Source: Rhytidiadelphus loreus
Taxonomy: Eukaryota > Streptophyta > Bryopsida > Hypnales > Hylocomiaceae
Direction: 5' to 3'
DNA: 64,000 nucleotides
Assembly: GCA_947034895.1 (NCBI GenBank)
Contig: OX344762.1
Location: 87,042,981 to 87,106,980, forward strand
In this document: positions 48,915 to 61,744 of the stretch, piece by piece
Layout: the number at the start of each line of letters is the position of its first letter
Numbering within the stretch: the first letter of the stretch is position 1
The notes under the pieces: generated by a model
Seen by the model: the letters and a program-made list of their open reading frames with translations, nothing else
Database searches by the model: none
What the model was told of the DNA's origin: nothing
Made by a program: the position numbers and the translations under genes

Positions 48915-51900
48915 TCATGTTTCATACGTTTCATCAAAAAATGCATCCCGTATTGCAAATACTGTACAGCAATCAGAACCTGATGGGCGTAGAATTGATT
49001 GTTCTTACCAGGAAGTCTGGCCAAGCTTGCACAGAGGTGTTCGAGCAAGCTTCTTTTCATTCTTCCTCCGTTCTCAAGCCACCTTTACACAACCAAAGCA
49101 TCATTCTATTAACAATAATTCAATCAACCAAAACATATGTACATCAATATGTGTCCAAATAAGCATTTGCGCATAGTCCCTATTAGTAGATTACCCTAAT
49201 TTCTGTTCAAATCTTATTGGCAATTGGAAGACAATTCCGAAGCATGTGAGCATATATATTTCTGGGCACTGTATGAAAAAACTAAAATATTTAAAAGTGC
49301 TAATTGCATTCTCAAAATTGACCCATGTTCAGACCATGTAAAGTTTAGGCAAGACGCTATTGGTTAAGCCTCACAAGTAGGTCTAGTTCTTTTAGTGATT
49401 ATATCTAACATGATTCTATCATACATTCAAACAGAATGAACTGACAAACATTCAAAAACTAGTAACGGAAGAACAGTGCGCACTCTTTTAGAAAGAAGAT
49501 GAGAACATCCAGCAATGGGTCCGCCATGGGCTGATGCACGGTGAATGTGCATACACGGTCATAGAATCGATTGACACTAAACACCATAAACTCCCACGCC
49601 GATGTATGGCGAACTTGGGTGGCGTTGTAATTGTACTCTGCCTCTTTCCTGTTCCATCATATGCAAAGTTTTCAGCATTATCGATGTAAGAACCTTCCAT
49701 AGTGATTTGACACCAAGATTCTTAGTTCACCATATTCACTAATCACTATTGTACAACTCTTGGAAAACTTTTCTTTTGCATATTGACAAATGTACTGAAA
49801 GTTTTGCTCTTGATCAGTGTGTGACTTGACAAATGTCTGGTCAACTATTTGGGAACCAAATCTATGAAGTTCTCTTCTAAAGGTGATTTTGTAACTTGGG
49901 AGAAAACCATCACAAATGTTCTAAGATCTGCAAAGAACCTGAAGCCTTGATAAAGGGCAAAGTTTATACCACACGCCGGTTGTGTTTGGAATGATTTGGC
50001 CATGAGATTTGTCTAATAGTTTGTACACCTTCTTTGCTACCTGCCAGAACACGTTCAGGAACGAAACGTTAGATGATAGACAGAGTCAATACAACGTGGA
50101 AATTAATATATTAATTGTGAGAACTTCTAAGAATGTCTCAAATAGAGAAGGCTCCATTCCTGCTTCTAAAGCATGTGATGTCAAGTTGTAAGTACTGCAC
50201 TTTAATGTAACGAAAGCGAAGGACGATACTTCGGATGAAAATGGAGATGAAGAACGCCATTGTTCACGACGATCTGCACGATCCGCAATCTGATTTTCCA
50301 GCTCTCTCTCCAACTGAAGCCTCAATTCCAATATCTTCTTCTTCCAACCAAACACCTGCAGTTGCCATGTTGCTCAAGTTACGGCACAAACAAAGTCACC
50401 CTACAACAGAAGATAGACCAAACAGCTAATTGCGAGCGTCTACCCAAATAATTTTTTTTACTATTATGTGTCTCTCTCCATATAGTCCTCAATACAATCC
50501 TCATTAATTGGAAAAATTGAAAATTCATATTGACAATAGTAGAATGCCACTAATCCTAGAACCACAAGCCACAATTTGCAGGAATGAGATATTCGTTCTT
50601 TGGAACGATGGTTCCAACAAGCGACTATCCCTCTTTGAACACATCTCATTGAGTACTAGAACTTTCTACAATTTAAAACCATCTCTTATTATCTCCCCTT
50701 GAGGTAGAGATAAAAAATACTTTACGTTCTATTTCCAGATTATTTTTCAAAACACCTTCAAAATTGAACATCTGCTCCTTAGTTTATGAGTGTGCTGAAC
50801 TTACCAATGAATCATCTCGAGGAGGATACGTCTTGGTTTCCTATCACCACATTCCATCCAACCCACTCATCAACTATCTCAGAACCACAAATGTGAATAA
50901 TAAAATGAGCACACTACATGAAAAATCTATTTTTTTTCCACGCCTCAAACTTTCAATTCCCAAACGAAAGCAGAAACCCTCAAGTATTTGGTACCTTGTA
51001 ACTCTTCGACTTGGGGGATCCTGAGGGAGTCCCTGCTTCGTGGTCTTTCTTGGAAGAAGTGCGACGGGTAGTGCCCTGCACGCACTTGCCACCTCAGATT
51101 CCGGCAGAGAAATTTAGAAATGTGCAAAACTCTTGGGACGGTAATGATTCTGCGGTTTTGAGAAGACAAGATGAAAAGAAAGTCGGGAGAAGTTACCTCA
51201 CTAGTTGATTTAGTTGCAGATGATGGCGGTCTGCAAAACATCATGATTTATATCATCAGCCGATGAATAAACTCATGGGGGTTAAAAGAATAATTCATGG
51301 CAGACTCTCCAAAAATGGGATATGCACGGTAGATATATGTAAATGGATAGAAGCCAATTTACTAATGCAAATTTCAGATAGATTACCCATCAGTGTATAT
51401 CGGTATTGCTTTACCATCCGCTCCAAGGATAAATTGCTCCCCTGAGAAAAAAACAGATTTTAATAATTGGTCAAGAACGTGTAAAGCAACCAGTAAAACA
51501 CACCTTGTCATTTCAGATGACCAGTTTCTAATTCTGGTGATGTGAGTGTACAATTCAGGTTGCGCACCTTCCAGAGGTTGCATGGACATTCTCCTTGCAA
51601 GAGAAACCATCATGCCGGTTTGAATCTCCTCAATATAATTACCACCTTGCTGCAATTACGAAGCATTGAATCTTAGAGGTCAAACGAACCATATTACACC
51701 TGCTTTTGAACACGTAGAATAATTTTCTGAAGACAGGAAACATAAAAGATGACAAAAGTCGTATCACAAAAGTCTTTCACACGAGAGTGACACAATACCC
51801 TTCAATTGGAAGTATTTGTTCCAATTCTTGGACGAAGAGGAATGACAGGACCTAAGAGTTTATAAATTACCCTGATCAAATTGGTGATTTTCGCTGCAGC

Positions 51901-54869
51901 AATCAGAGGTGCCTTTGGAAACTTTGCATGATCCGAATCTGGAATACACGCAAGCATCACAACATAAAACACATGAGCGCTGATTGCATTCCAAATTTGA
52001 TGCATGTAGGAGCAAAGAAGATTAAAACCGGCAGGGACCTGATCCCGTATCCTATTGACTGACCCCTATTACCAACAGCAACTCATCTCTTCCAATCATC
52101 AACACTTGATTGGCTTTAATTTGGCAACCATTTGGTGTAAGCATGCCTTGACTAAGCGATTGTAGTCACTCATCTTTAAATGGAAATGGCGTAACTCTGA
52201 AACAGCGAACTACAATCTCTCAAGAGAATGATTGCATAAGAAAACACCCAATACATTGAACGAGAAAACAGTTTGGCTCTCGTAGTATCTAAAGTGATCT
52301 CTTCAGTAAGCTCTATTCAATGATCTAACAATGAAAGCACACTCCTACATTGACCCCAACGCTCAACCCCAAGAGTACAGACGTCCACTGGGCAGATTAT
52401 GAATGGTTTCAAGAGCTTCCTATGGGAGCTAAAGGAAACACATGAAGTACATCCAAGTATGTTGAAAAAACAATTTTGTCTAGTCTTCAAGGAAGTGACT
52501 AGCGTGGTCACTCAGTGTTTCATGTTTTTTGTGCAATTACTTCTGAATCAGTTCATGAAGGGATGGGAAGAAAAAGAAAACTTGCAAAAATGAAGAACTT
52601 AAGCCTAGATTCCTCTCGGACCATAATTTAGTTCGGCTAAAAACCTCCAGACGTACTGCACACTCCCTTCTCCCTGCCAGAGACTCTTAGGTGAAGGAAA
52701 AAGCAGCCTAAACCCTAAACAACATCCAATTTGTGCATGGAGCTAGAATACTGCTAGCAAGGATATGGTCATCAGAAGTCACTTATAAACATACAATTTG
52801 TGCATGCAGCTAGAAGCACTGCAATGAGCATAATGAAACGTGAAACAAGATGAAAAGAAGTGAACCATGGAAGAACATGAGTCCCATCTTCTGGAGCATG
52901 CGGTCCATCTCTGAAGCAGCGCGCGAGTACTTGAGCTGCAGCTCCCTTTTTTTCTTGGAGGGCGGCATGGACGCCTCTTCCGCTTCAGCGTGCAGCTGCT
53001 GCCGCTGCTCCTCGGTGATCGGAGGTGTGGGGAAGAAGTCGAAATTGTCCAACTTCTCGACGCCATCCACGCCGTAGGGTTTCTCTGGCATGGGAGGATC
53101 GGGGCTGACATTAACATTGGGCACACCAAGGCAAACGTAGGGTTTCCCTAGTTCCGACCAAACCCCCTGAAGCTTTCTGCAATCAATGTGCCCCACAAGA
53201 AAGAAGAGTCTTGCCAGTCATGGTTGTAATGCAAAACGTAGCTTGAAAATTTTAACCTCCAAGCTCACAGCAAAGTCTCTCATATCTTCAGACAAAGTCT
53301 CCCAGTCTCAGTCACTCAGTTTCTCAGTCTCTCAGGTATACACTCACGGACTTCTGAGTGCATTCCATCTGCTTATGGGTTACTCATGTATTTCTCCTTC
53401 ATATCTAAACCCCATAGGAGCAAGGATTAATGGTCATAAAACATGAATAATTCGATTGATCATGCTGAGAAAAATGCAATTCAAACGGGACCAAGTTTAT
53501 TACCACTAGAATCAGTGAAGAGCGTTTCATGTTTTGGTCAATGACTGTATAAAATTGGACAGAAAAGAGTCCCCCTATAACTACTACAAAAAATGAAATC
53601 CAATTTAGGGTTCTTAGTTCTGCAGGGGTTCACCGATTTCGAACCCAAAGTGAGGATTAGTTAGTGTCTAGATGAGGAGGGGGGAGCATGTCAGCTAAGG
53701 GTGACTTACCAAAAGACCTATCCGGGCATTTTAAAGTTGAGGAAGTCATTGAGGTGGCACCTGAGTTGCGCCACGGCGGTTTTGTGAATGACTTCCCGAC
53801 CTACAACCTCCTCCTTGCTCCCCATCGTTGATTCGACCACGGAAGGTATCGGCCGATACTCAGGGCCTTTCGGTACCTGAACAATGCAACATTTGACAAT
53901 CCTTGTGTGATAGTTAGTTTAAGTCCAGAGCCTCCTGAAATTTAGAAGCCAAAATAGACATAGAACAGAAAAAGTAGATTACTCTATTGCTACTAACATC
54001 ATTTTCAAGTTAACCCTTAAAGACCAAGGATTCACGGTTTGAAGATGAAAAATTCAATTGATCATACGGTTCAGTTTTAATATCACCTGAGTCAGTGAAG
54101 AACACTGCATGTGCTGGTCGAAAAACAGATAAAATTGGACAAAAGAGATGACCTACATGACCTACATGACCTACATGACCTACTCGAAAATGCTATAAAA
54201 AAACACGAGATGACCCTCTGGGGATGAAATCTCAGCTTACATAAAAATAGCCTTCGAATTTTGGATTCGCCGTGAAGACCTTCATTTTCTGCTTGCGTTC
54301 ATGCAGGTTTCGCTTGAGCTTATTCATCAAGGGACTCTGCAAGGAAGTCGCCGCCTGTTGCCACAGCTTGGGCTCCACTTCCCCGGATCCTTTGAAGATC
54401 CGGGGCGTCATTTCAAGTTCCGAAACGATCTGCATTGTAGGAATTAGCAGACTCAGCGTCATCAATTGCTTGATACCACATGAAATTCAGCTGAACTCGA
54501 GACATTCAGCTTAGGGTTCTATCGCGCAATTTCGGGTGCACACAAGAGGACCTCAAATGCACACCAAATTAGAAAAAATCGCATACAATTGCACGTGGCA
54601 TTGCGTACAATTTGTATGTATCCACCACCAGGCTTGCTTACCTTGGTGACCTTCTCGACGATAATGCGTTTGCGAGCCTGATCTTGGTAAGACGGAGGCT
54701 CGTAAAGCCCTGTCCCGTCAGTCCTCCGCTTGAAGCTCTCCCTTCTGGAGCCTCCTGTCGTTGAGACACGAGAAGTGCGTGATGGGCGAGAAGCCATGGC
54801 TGCAGCTCCTCCCGCTTCCCCATCAAAACCTTCGCCACTTCCAATGGGGAGCTTCGGAACCATCTCCAT
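48915..54869 (-). CDS. Unrecognised 14-exon gene, about 613 aa
   Basis: Exons on the minus strand: 54869-54642, 54429-54241, 53876-53761, 53176-52866, 51938-51871, 51649-51387, 51230-51197, 51075-50995, 50355-50230, 50040-49970, 49648-49507, 49268-49195, 49082-49009, 48979-48915. All phases agree and total 1842 nt, giving 613 residues. I do not recognise the family. The N-terminus is basic and Ser/Arg-rich. The middle is Pro-rich (NFDFFPTPP), then basic (PPSKKKRELQLKY). A likely coiled coil follows (KKKILELRLQLERELENQIA), then a mixed segment with SAWEFMVFSVNRFYDRVCTF and a C-terminal domain with GGRMKRSLLEHLCASLARLP. The donors at 53760, 52865 and 49506 are weak, so those junctions are the least certain. 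Two genes remain possible, because exon 3 read through ends in a stop at residue 192. Confidence 0.6.
52023..52325 (-). repeat. Sense-oriented intronic repeat, copy Z
   Basis: On the minus strand it reads AATAGAGCTTACTGAAGAG, then TTCAATGTATTGGGTGTTTT and GTCCCTGCCGGTTTTA, aligning with 1885-2185 and 7497-7747. It lies in an intron of the 14-exon gene, in the sense orientation, ending about 85 bp before the 3' splice site. Confidence 0.65.
54149..54183. repeat. 9-bp tandem repeat in an intron
   Basis: GACCTACAT occurs almost four times in a row. Confidence 0.9.
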
Positions 54870-55724
54870 TTTGGAGAACCCTCACAAACCCTCTTCAAAT
54901 TGTGCTTCAAATCATCAAATATGTCGATTCAACCCTAACCCAACCCTAGACAAGAAGCGAGGTTTTTGCAACTGATCCTGCAAACCCTGGAACAGCAAGA
55001 TGTCTGAGTCAAGCGAGAAGGGTTACTCTGTTCCTGCATTAGGGGTTTCAGGCTTTGGGGTTTCAGCCTTTAGCAAATTCAGAATTTGTTGAATTCTCTG
55101 TTTTCAAGCGTGAATGGGAATGTGCAGATGGCAGAGAAAGCCTACAAGTGCATTGAATTCTAAGACCTTACATTCAAGCACGGCAACGCAGACAGGATGG
55201 CAACAATTAGAGGCTTCCACGAGCTGCTTGAAATGAATTTGTTTCAACCCCGATTCTGAAAATCAGATCTAAACCTGCATTGCATATATTCATGAATTCT
55301 CCGAATTTATTGAAGCTTGAAGAAAGGGATACAAGAAAAGACTTGGAGGTGGGTGAAGTGAGCTGACAGTCCACACACTTCAATACTATAATACCGAAGC
55401 TTGTTCCGACTTCGTATGAACTTGGGCAAGTCCACTTTCACTCTTGAATCGTAAAGATGATCGCGTAACTGAAAGCTCCCTCTTCACATCACGGTTTCAA
55501 AAGGATGCAACTCCTTGGGATCCCTCGAAACGGTGTCGAAGGCCAACTCCTCGATCAGCTTAACGGCTGTTGGTGCTCATGTGTTCTCCATTAGGCCGGA
55601 CCAATTGGCACCAAAAATGTAATTCGTTCACGATTGTATGGCCAGCTCAAAATACAATATTCTGTGGTTTCAATGAAGTTGAAAACAAATTCGTCAAGGA
55701 ATCAGACAAGAATGGGAGATGAAG

Positions 55725-55980
55725 CTAAACCCGTCCTACAAATATATCCCTCGGGCTCGCCCTCGGGAAAATACAGGAATTTTTTATTTGACACACATGA
55801 TAAAATTTGCAAATTTTGAATTCATATTTGGAATCAGAGGACCCAAATTCGTTCAGGACACTGAAAAACATAGAATTATCACAGCACAAAATTACGGGGC
55901 TTTCTTTTCACAATTACCCTGCCGAACACAAATTTCAGCCTGCTGGGCCCAGTTCGTAGGACGGGTTTAGCGTCCCGCAT
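55725..55980. mobile_element. hAT-like miniature transposon, copy 3
   Basis: CTAAACCCGTCCTAC (55725) and GTAGGACGGGTTTAG (ending 55970) are perfect 15-bp inverted repeats. GATGAAG occurs just outside at 55718-55724 and 55981-55987, although the right inverted repeat stops 10 bp short of it. The core (GATAAAATTTGCAAATTTTG, GAATTCATATTTGGAATCAG) matches copies 1 and 2. It lies about 850 bp upstream of the 14-exon gene. Confidence 0.75.
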
Positions 55981-56969
55981 GATGAAGTTTCCATGGGGAA
56001 TGTGCTAGCATAGAGCTTGTCAATTGACCTCAACTTTTCTGTTAAGAAAATAGGGATGGATAATAATAAAAAAGAATAAGCAGTAAGGGAATAGGGATGA
56101 AGTGAAAAGAAAATAGGGATGAAGTTACAGTTCGCTAGAGCTACTGTACCTCAACTCAATAATGGCTGAGTCTCTTTCATGCATTCCAAGTGCAGAACGG
56201 AACTTGGGGGGTGTAAGACGAGTCATCATAAACACATACTCAACTTTCATCAATCTTAGCAGAAGAGAAATTGCAGACAGTGCTCAAGCTAACTTGTAAT
56301 TTGCAACTAAGGATCCATCAATTTATTAGAGAAATGTCAGAAAAGAAGGTCAGGAATCTAGAATTCCAGAGCCTCAGAAAGTCATAGAAATCCAGAATTC
56401 CCTCACAGAAGAAACCAGTGTAGCTGCTAGCTTGCGATAATAACGAACATCCCAAATGCTCTTCACAACCGTAAATTGACAGAAAGCGAACAGTTTCTAA
56501 TAACACAGACTAACAGGGGCATGCAAAAGTTACACAGATAGCCAGAGAAAGGTGGAATGAATTAAATTATAAATTTGGCCAGCCACCGCTGCTTCAGATC
56601 ATATTTCAAAACGCAGTAGTACAGAGCAGCACAGGCCACAGAAGGAAGGAGCAACCCCACATTTAGGAGCTCGTCCCAATAAACTGTTGTTTGACTACGG
56701 GAATTCTATATGAATGATCCTCATCTCTTCCAAGAGCCAATCTACAACATCAGCAGTAATTACACAACTATACTACTAGTAATGGAAGAGATAACAAACG
56801 TCTCAACGAAACGATCAATATATATAAGTGCAAAATTAATTATACAAGGATTGATGTACCACGGCAGGAAAATTTCTTCGTTTCATCACATCGCATCGCC
56901 ACGGCAGAAAAATTGCAGCTCAACAATTATATACAAAGTAGAGTGAGCAACCCATCCTCATCTTCATCT
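55981..56969. other. Spacer and 3' flank of the GH31 gene
   Basis: No gene is supported. Sequence adjoining 56969 is probably the GH31 3' untranslated region. Confidence 0.45.
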
Positions 56970-59900
56970 TCACTGCGACGCCCACTTTGCAGACTCTTCG
57001 TCGTCTTGCATCTCCCATTTCAACGCAAAGTCCTTCCCCACCGGCACATTCAACCCCCAAATCTCCAGAGATTGAATCTCACCATCAAACTTCACGTTCT
57101 CCACGACTGTATCCCCATTCACAACCACTCGTTTCGGCGCCTTCGAAACCCCCAGAAGCTTCACATTCTGCAGCACCATTCCTTGCGCAAGCGCATACTC
57201 GCCTGCAATCACACGCGCCACCAAGCTCCCCGCGTCTCGCTCCGCAAAGTATTGCACAAATGTCGACGAGCCTTCTCGAATATCCATCTCCAAATCCACA
57301 CCATTGTCCAGAAATAGTTTCCCGGAAGCAGAAGAAGACTCCCCGAATGCAACCACTAGCGAAAATGGGGACTTCCGAACTTCGGCCGAAGTTAACCTTG
57401 CTTCCTGCATTGGCAGGATTTGCCCTTCGTGAAGGTGGACGTTGATAGAATCTGCTGGTGCAGGTAAGGTAAACTTTTCACCACGAGATTTTACTCGTGA
57501 GAAGTCGAAGAGGTTGTACCATATGCCTTTGGGGAAGTACGCCTCAACAGTGGTGACACCGGGAGAGACGACAGGGGAAACCAAAATGTTGTTACCGAGG
57601 AGAAACTGATAGTTGATGGCGAGCGTGGCGAGATCTTCTGGAAAAGAGAAGAACAGCGCGCGCGCAATGGGCGCTCCGCTCTTGGTGGCTTCGAACATGA
57701 GCGTGTAAAGATGTGGCAACAGTTTATAACGTAACCCAAGTGCTGTGCGTGATGAAGCTGCGACAGACTCCCAGAGATACGGCTCATGGTTGATGGTTCC
57801 AATGGCAGCGTGGTTACGTGAAAACGGATAAAACGCGCCCAACTGCATCCAGCGCCTGCAAAGCTCCTCGGTGGTGTTCCCTGCGAATCCACAGATGTCC
57901 GCGCCCACCATGGGCACCCCGAACATCCCGGAATTCATTACACTCACAACAGAGTATTTCAGATCCTCCCAAGTCGCCTTGTTGTCCCCCGTCCAGTGCG
58001 CCGTGTGCGCGCCGGAGCCCAAAAAGGTCGACCTGGAAAGAATGAACGGCCGCTGCTTCGTCACCGTCGTGAGCGCCTTCTGGGTGACAATCGACTCAGA
58101 CAGCCCATACAAGTTGTGCGCATCGTACTCCAACGCGCCATTCCAGTGCTTCACCGTCATGGCGATCGTCTTGTCGCCGATGCTGGTGTAGGAGCCGTTG
58201 CGGTTGATCTTGTACGGCGGGTGGTCGAATCTAGAAGTCCCGTTCACGCAATGCAATATACATTGGTCATTACTGCTGTCTTTTCCTTTGAGATTCGTTA
58301 CACCAAATTCAAACGAGCACGCGGATCCCGTACAGAAATTCGACGCCTCGTTCATGTCAATCCACAGCCCGTCAAACGGGACTTTCTTGTGAAACTCCGC
58401 GACTTCGGTGGTCCACCACGACGTCACATTCGGGTGGAGAAAATCCGGGAAGTACACTGGCCCCGGCCACACTTGCGCGAGGTAGTTATTCCCGAATTCG
58501 TTCTTCAGAAAGATGTCCTGCTCCAATCCGCGGTTCAACGTTGCATACTTTTCGAATTGCACACTGATTCCTGGATCCAAAATGGGCACATAGTGCTGCC
58601 CATTCTCGTGAAGCTCGTCAACAAACGCGCGCACTTCGTTTTCGTTGTAACGCACGGGATCAAACGTGAAGTCCTTGTAAGCTTCCATGTAGTCGATGTC
58701 GCTCCAAATGGTATCCAACGGGATGCTGGCTTGTTTAAAATGCTCCACCACGTACTTAAGATCATCAACCGTGTCGTACCCCCACCGGCACTGATGGAAA
58801 CCAAAGCTCCAGTACGGCATGCCCACAGGACGCCCCACAAGACGTGTGTACTGATCCACAACCGCAAGCGGCGTTGGTCCCGAGAAGAAGTAAAAATCCA
58901 AAACGCCGCCGATCACATGATACGTGAGCTCGTCTTCCCCGACGTAGATGTCCATGCCGTTGCTGTTGAGCAAGAGAACGCCGTGCGTGGCGCCATTCTC
59001 GCGGATGTCCATATGGAAAGGGTACGAGCCATAGAGGTCGACGTCAACAGTGGAAGCCGCCATATCCGTCGCCCAGAGAGTGTACATGCGGTCGCGAGTC
59101 AAGCGCAGCCCGTCGGGACGAGTGCTCTCGCCAATGCCGAAGAGAGAGTTATTGCGAGGGAGGTGAGTGGAAATCTCAAGGTACTGGTCCTTAAACACCA
59201 TGGAGTTGAAGGCGACATCATCCGATGGGGTGGAGTTAAACAGACATTCGCCACTGGAGGTGCGCGAGATGGCGAAGCCGAAAGGCTCCACAGTGTAGGA
59301 AACCTCCAACTGACGTTTCTCAAGAGCGCGCTTCGGACTTGTGTGGGTCGCGAGAGAGGAGACCGCGGGACGAGGGATGAGCTCTTGCGGGACTTCCCAA
59401 CGCGTCTGCCTTGAGTCCGTGATGTGGACGTGCACTTGTTCGTCGCTGTCGTACCTGGAAACACACAACCACAGAGCAACCCATTTCCACAATTAGTGAG
59501 TTTCAGAATACTCACAGAATCACAAAGCACGAAGAAAATTCTTACAACCACTGAACATGAATTCATCTTCCGTCAATTTTTGAACAGAAGGGGATGAGTC
59601 TCTGATCACAAAGCATGAAGGGGTGGTGATTCGAACCCATCTTCCCTCAATGTCTGAACAGCGCGACGAGTCTACACTGACGGGAGTATGAAGACGACTC
59701 TCTGATCACAAGCGTGCACATGACAGAGGTTTCACCTTTGAAAATTGTAGTCCACCTCAAGAAGGAGAACGACAACTTCCAACATTGAGTGCACACCACC
59801 TGATGAAAGTGGCGACTCTGAAATACCCTACGGATTCAAGAAAACAGCTATATACGTCGCAATTGGCAAAATCAAACTGACGAAAGTTCATCAAGAAACA

Positions 59901-60133
59901 TACCTAACAACCATTCGCAGAGGGCTGATGTCAGGACCATAAACCTCCGTCCGCTGGATGAGTTCCAAATTGGCCACGAACCCCGACCCGTCCTCGAAGT
60001 CATACACGGACGTCATCCGATGTCCCAGCCCTAAGCTCCTCAACGCCTTCGGCGAGCGCGCATCGCTCCAGCTCACAGAGTCCAACAACAACAACACGAC
60101 CACGAGCAGCGCAATCACCTTCCCACCACCCAT
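56970..60133 (-). CDS. GH31 alpha-xylosidase / alpha-glucosidase
   Basis: Two exons (60133-59904 and 59454-56970) join across an AG|G codon to give 904 residues, close to plant XYL1-type enzymes (about 915). Residues 1-26 are a signal peptide (VIALLVVVLLLLDSVSWSDA), so the enzyme is secreted to the apoplast. Then come the N-terminal GH31 beta-sandwich (VHVHITDSRQTRWEVP) and the catalytic barrel. DGLWIDMNEASNF holds the nucleophile, about Asp443, and HWTGDN holds the acid/base, about Asp567. The region ends with C-terminal beta domains. Several NxS/T sites fit glycosylation. XYL1-type enzymes remove xylose from xyloglucan oligosaccharides during wall turnover; close relatives prefer alpha-glucosides, and I cannot separate the two from motifs alone. 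The active site is complete and I see no break. Confidence 0.9.
59560..59680. repeat. Imperfect direct repeat in GH31 intron
   Basis: CATCTTCCGTCAATTTTTGA and CATCTTCCCTCAATGTCTGA, each followed by an ACAG..GAYGAGTCT block, lie about 70 bp apart. Confidence 0.6.
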
Positions 60134-60761
60134 CTTGAAAATTCTCCGCCGCGCAAGAAACAGAGTAACAATTCCCCCCAAAAAAACTACCAGAGAATCA
60201 ATTCCCAAAACCAACTGTCACGAACTCATGGTTACCCAATCTCTCCCCCAAGAAAACTCGCAAACGAAATCCACTGCAAATCCCCAGGACACTCAAAATC
60301 CCACCAAATCCCCACCACCCTCCCCCCAAGAAAAAAGAAAAGAAAATCCCCCACACAGACTCTTGGAACCTTCTCCCTCACGAACTCGCAAGGTCAAATT
60401 CGACAAATTCTCTACGCAACTACTACAGACGAGGCACAACACCCGATCACTCAATGGATCCCAAGCTGGGCTTGGAAGTAAAAAAAAAAACTGCAACCAC
60501 TGCGACGGACCACACGTACTTTCAAACTCTTTGCAACTGCAGCAGCTGATTGTACCCAAGAATGTGTCCCCAGAAGTGGAACTTGCTGAGAGACTACTGC
60601 TACAGACTGATCCAGCAATGGAAATAGGATTGGAATGGAAAGGATTGATATGGAGGGTCTCAGTAATGTCGACAGGACAGGAAAGGAGCAAGGGGAAGAA
60701 TGTAAGCAAACAAGCTTGGCTGCGGCGGAGAAGGAATGAGTGAGAGTGGGTGATGATGGTT

Positions 60762-60770
60762 CCTTTTATG
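60762..60770 (-). promoter_or_regulatory. Possible TATA box of the GH31 gene
   Basis: CATAAAAGG on the minus strand precedes a pyrimidine-rich leader with ACTCTCACTC. It lies about 630 bp upstream of the ATG, so a long leader would be needed. Tentative. Confidence 0.3.
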
Positions 60771-61049
60771 AAGATCAGATTGACTCCCAGATGCCCCTCA
60801 TACCGCAGTGAATTGGTTTGCTTCCTGCCCTTTCCGAACTGCTTCGTCGTCCCCATTTTCGCTTTTGGGACCACACTCACTCCAGCGACTGAAAAGAGAG
60901 TCAATTAGCGCAAATCAAGGGAGGGGACTGTTTCTTTTCTGTGATTTTACCGCAAGTGGTTTGTTTCACCTTGCGTTGGAGTTCGTGACGTTTGGAGAAG
61001 CTTTGTTTTTTGTGTTGTTTACTTCAGCTGTCAGTTTTTCTGACCTGGA

Positions 61050-61693
61050 TTATCCCCTAAATGCCCAAGGCATGTTTTCAGCTTCCTGAAAACTGCAATA
61101 AATTGAACAAAATACCAACATTTTGATAAGATGTTTCAATTTTTCTGAAATTGTAACCGTACAAATTCAAACTAGACTTGTTAGAGATTGCATAGGAAAA
61201 GAAAGCACAACAATATCACTTATGAAGTAAAAGATTATAACGTTTGATTATGAGGGTGCTAAAATTGCAAAAAGAAATTGAAGTCTTTTTTGCAAGTCAA
61301 ATCTAAAAAGTTGATGACCAAAAAAATATGAGGTTAACAGGCCTAACTTGAAGAACCCAAATCAATTTACGACTTCTCAAAATTCACTCTACAACTTTTT
61401 TAAATAAATTTAGAATGTGATTTTTTCTCCAAGATCTAGTGTATTTGAGGCTCATTTCCAAGAGCTCTTTACACTATGGAAAGTCAAGATTGCACAAGGT
61501 ATCCGTGCACAAAATCTCTTATAGAAAAATCATTGTCATTTATTTTCAAGATCGACTTTTGGAGGCAAAACTAGACTTCAAGAAGAACATTTAAAAAATA
61601 TAAACTACTAAAAATAGAAAATTGTCTAGGATTTATTTAACTTCAAAGTTTTGCAAACACCATATTTTGGTGCCTTGGGCATTTAGGGGTTAA
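61050..61693. mobile_element. TTAA-type element, ATGCCCAAGG family
   Basis: TTATCCCCTAAATGCCCAAG and CTTGGGCATTTAGGGGTTAA are near-perfect inverted ends of a 644-bp element. The left site has one mutation from TTAA. The interior is very close to 34107-34790. Confidence 0.85.
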
Positions 61694-61744
61694 GGGAGGG
61701 ACACCCAAATGCACCACTTTTTTTATGACTGATGTCCACTTATA

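Noticed and set aside
51409..51503. A further intron between 51504 and about 51430 in the 14-exon gene
   Set aside because: Splicing there breaks the downstream frame, while read-through stays open and in phase.
51939..52045. Exon extension reading VPAGFNLLCSYMHQIW before the exon at 51938
   Set aside because: Its first part falls in the intronic repeat shared with two other introns, and a good acceptor (TTCCAG) precedes DSDHAKF.
53720..53876. A separate 192-residue protein ending in FLNFKMPG
   Set aside because: Possible, but the donor at CTCAG|GTGCC joins in phase to the next coding exon, so a single gene is preferred.
57996..59414. 472-codon open frame on the plus strand
   Set aside because: It lies antisense to the GH31 gene in high-GC coding sequence; its composition mirrors the real gene and no family motif is visible.
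60293..60904. 203-codon minus-strand frame upstream of the GH31 gene
   Set aside because: It is rich in Ser, Leu and Phe from pyrimidine-rich leader sequence, and it overlaps the presumed promoter and 5' leader.
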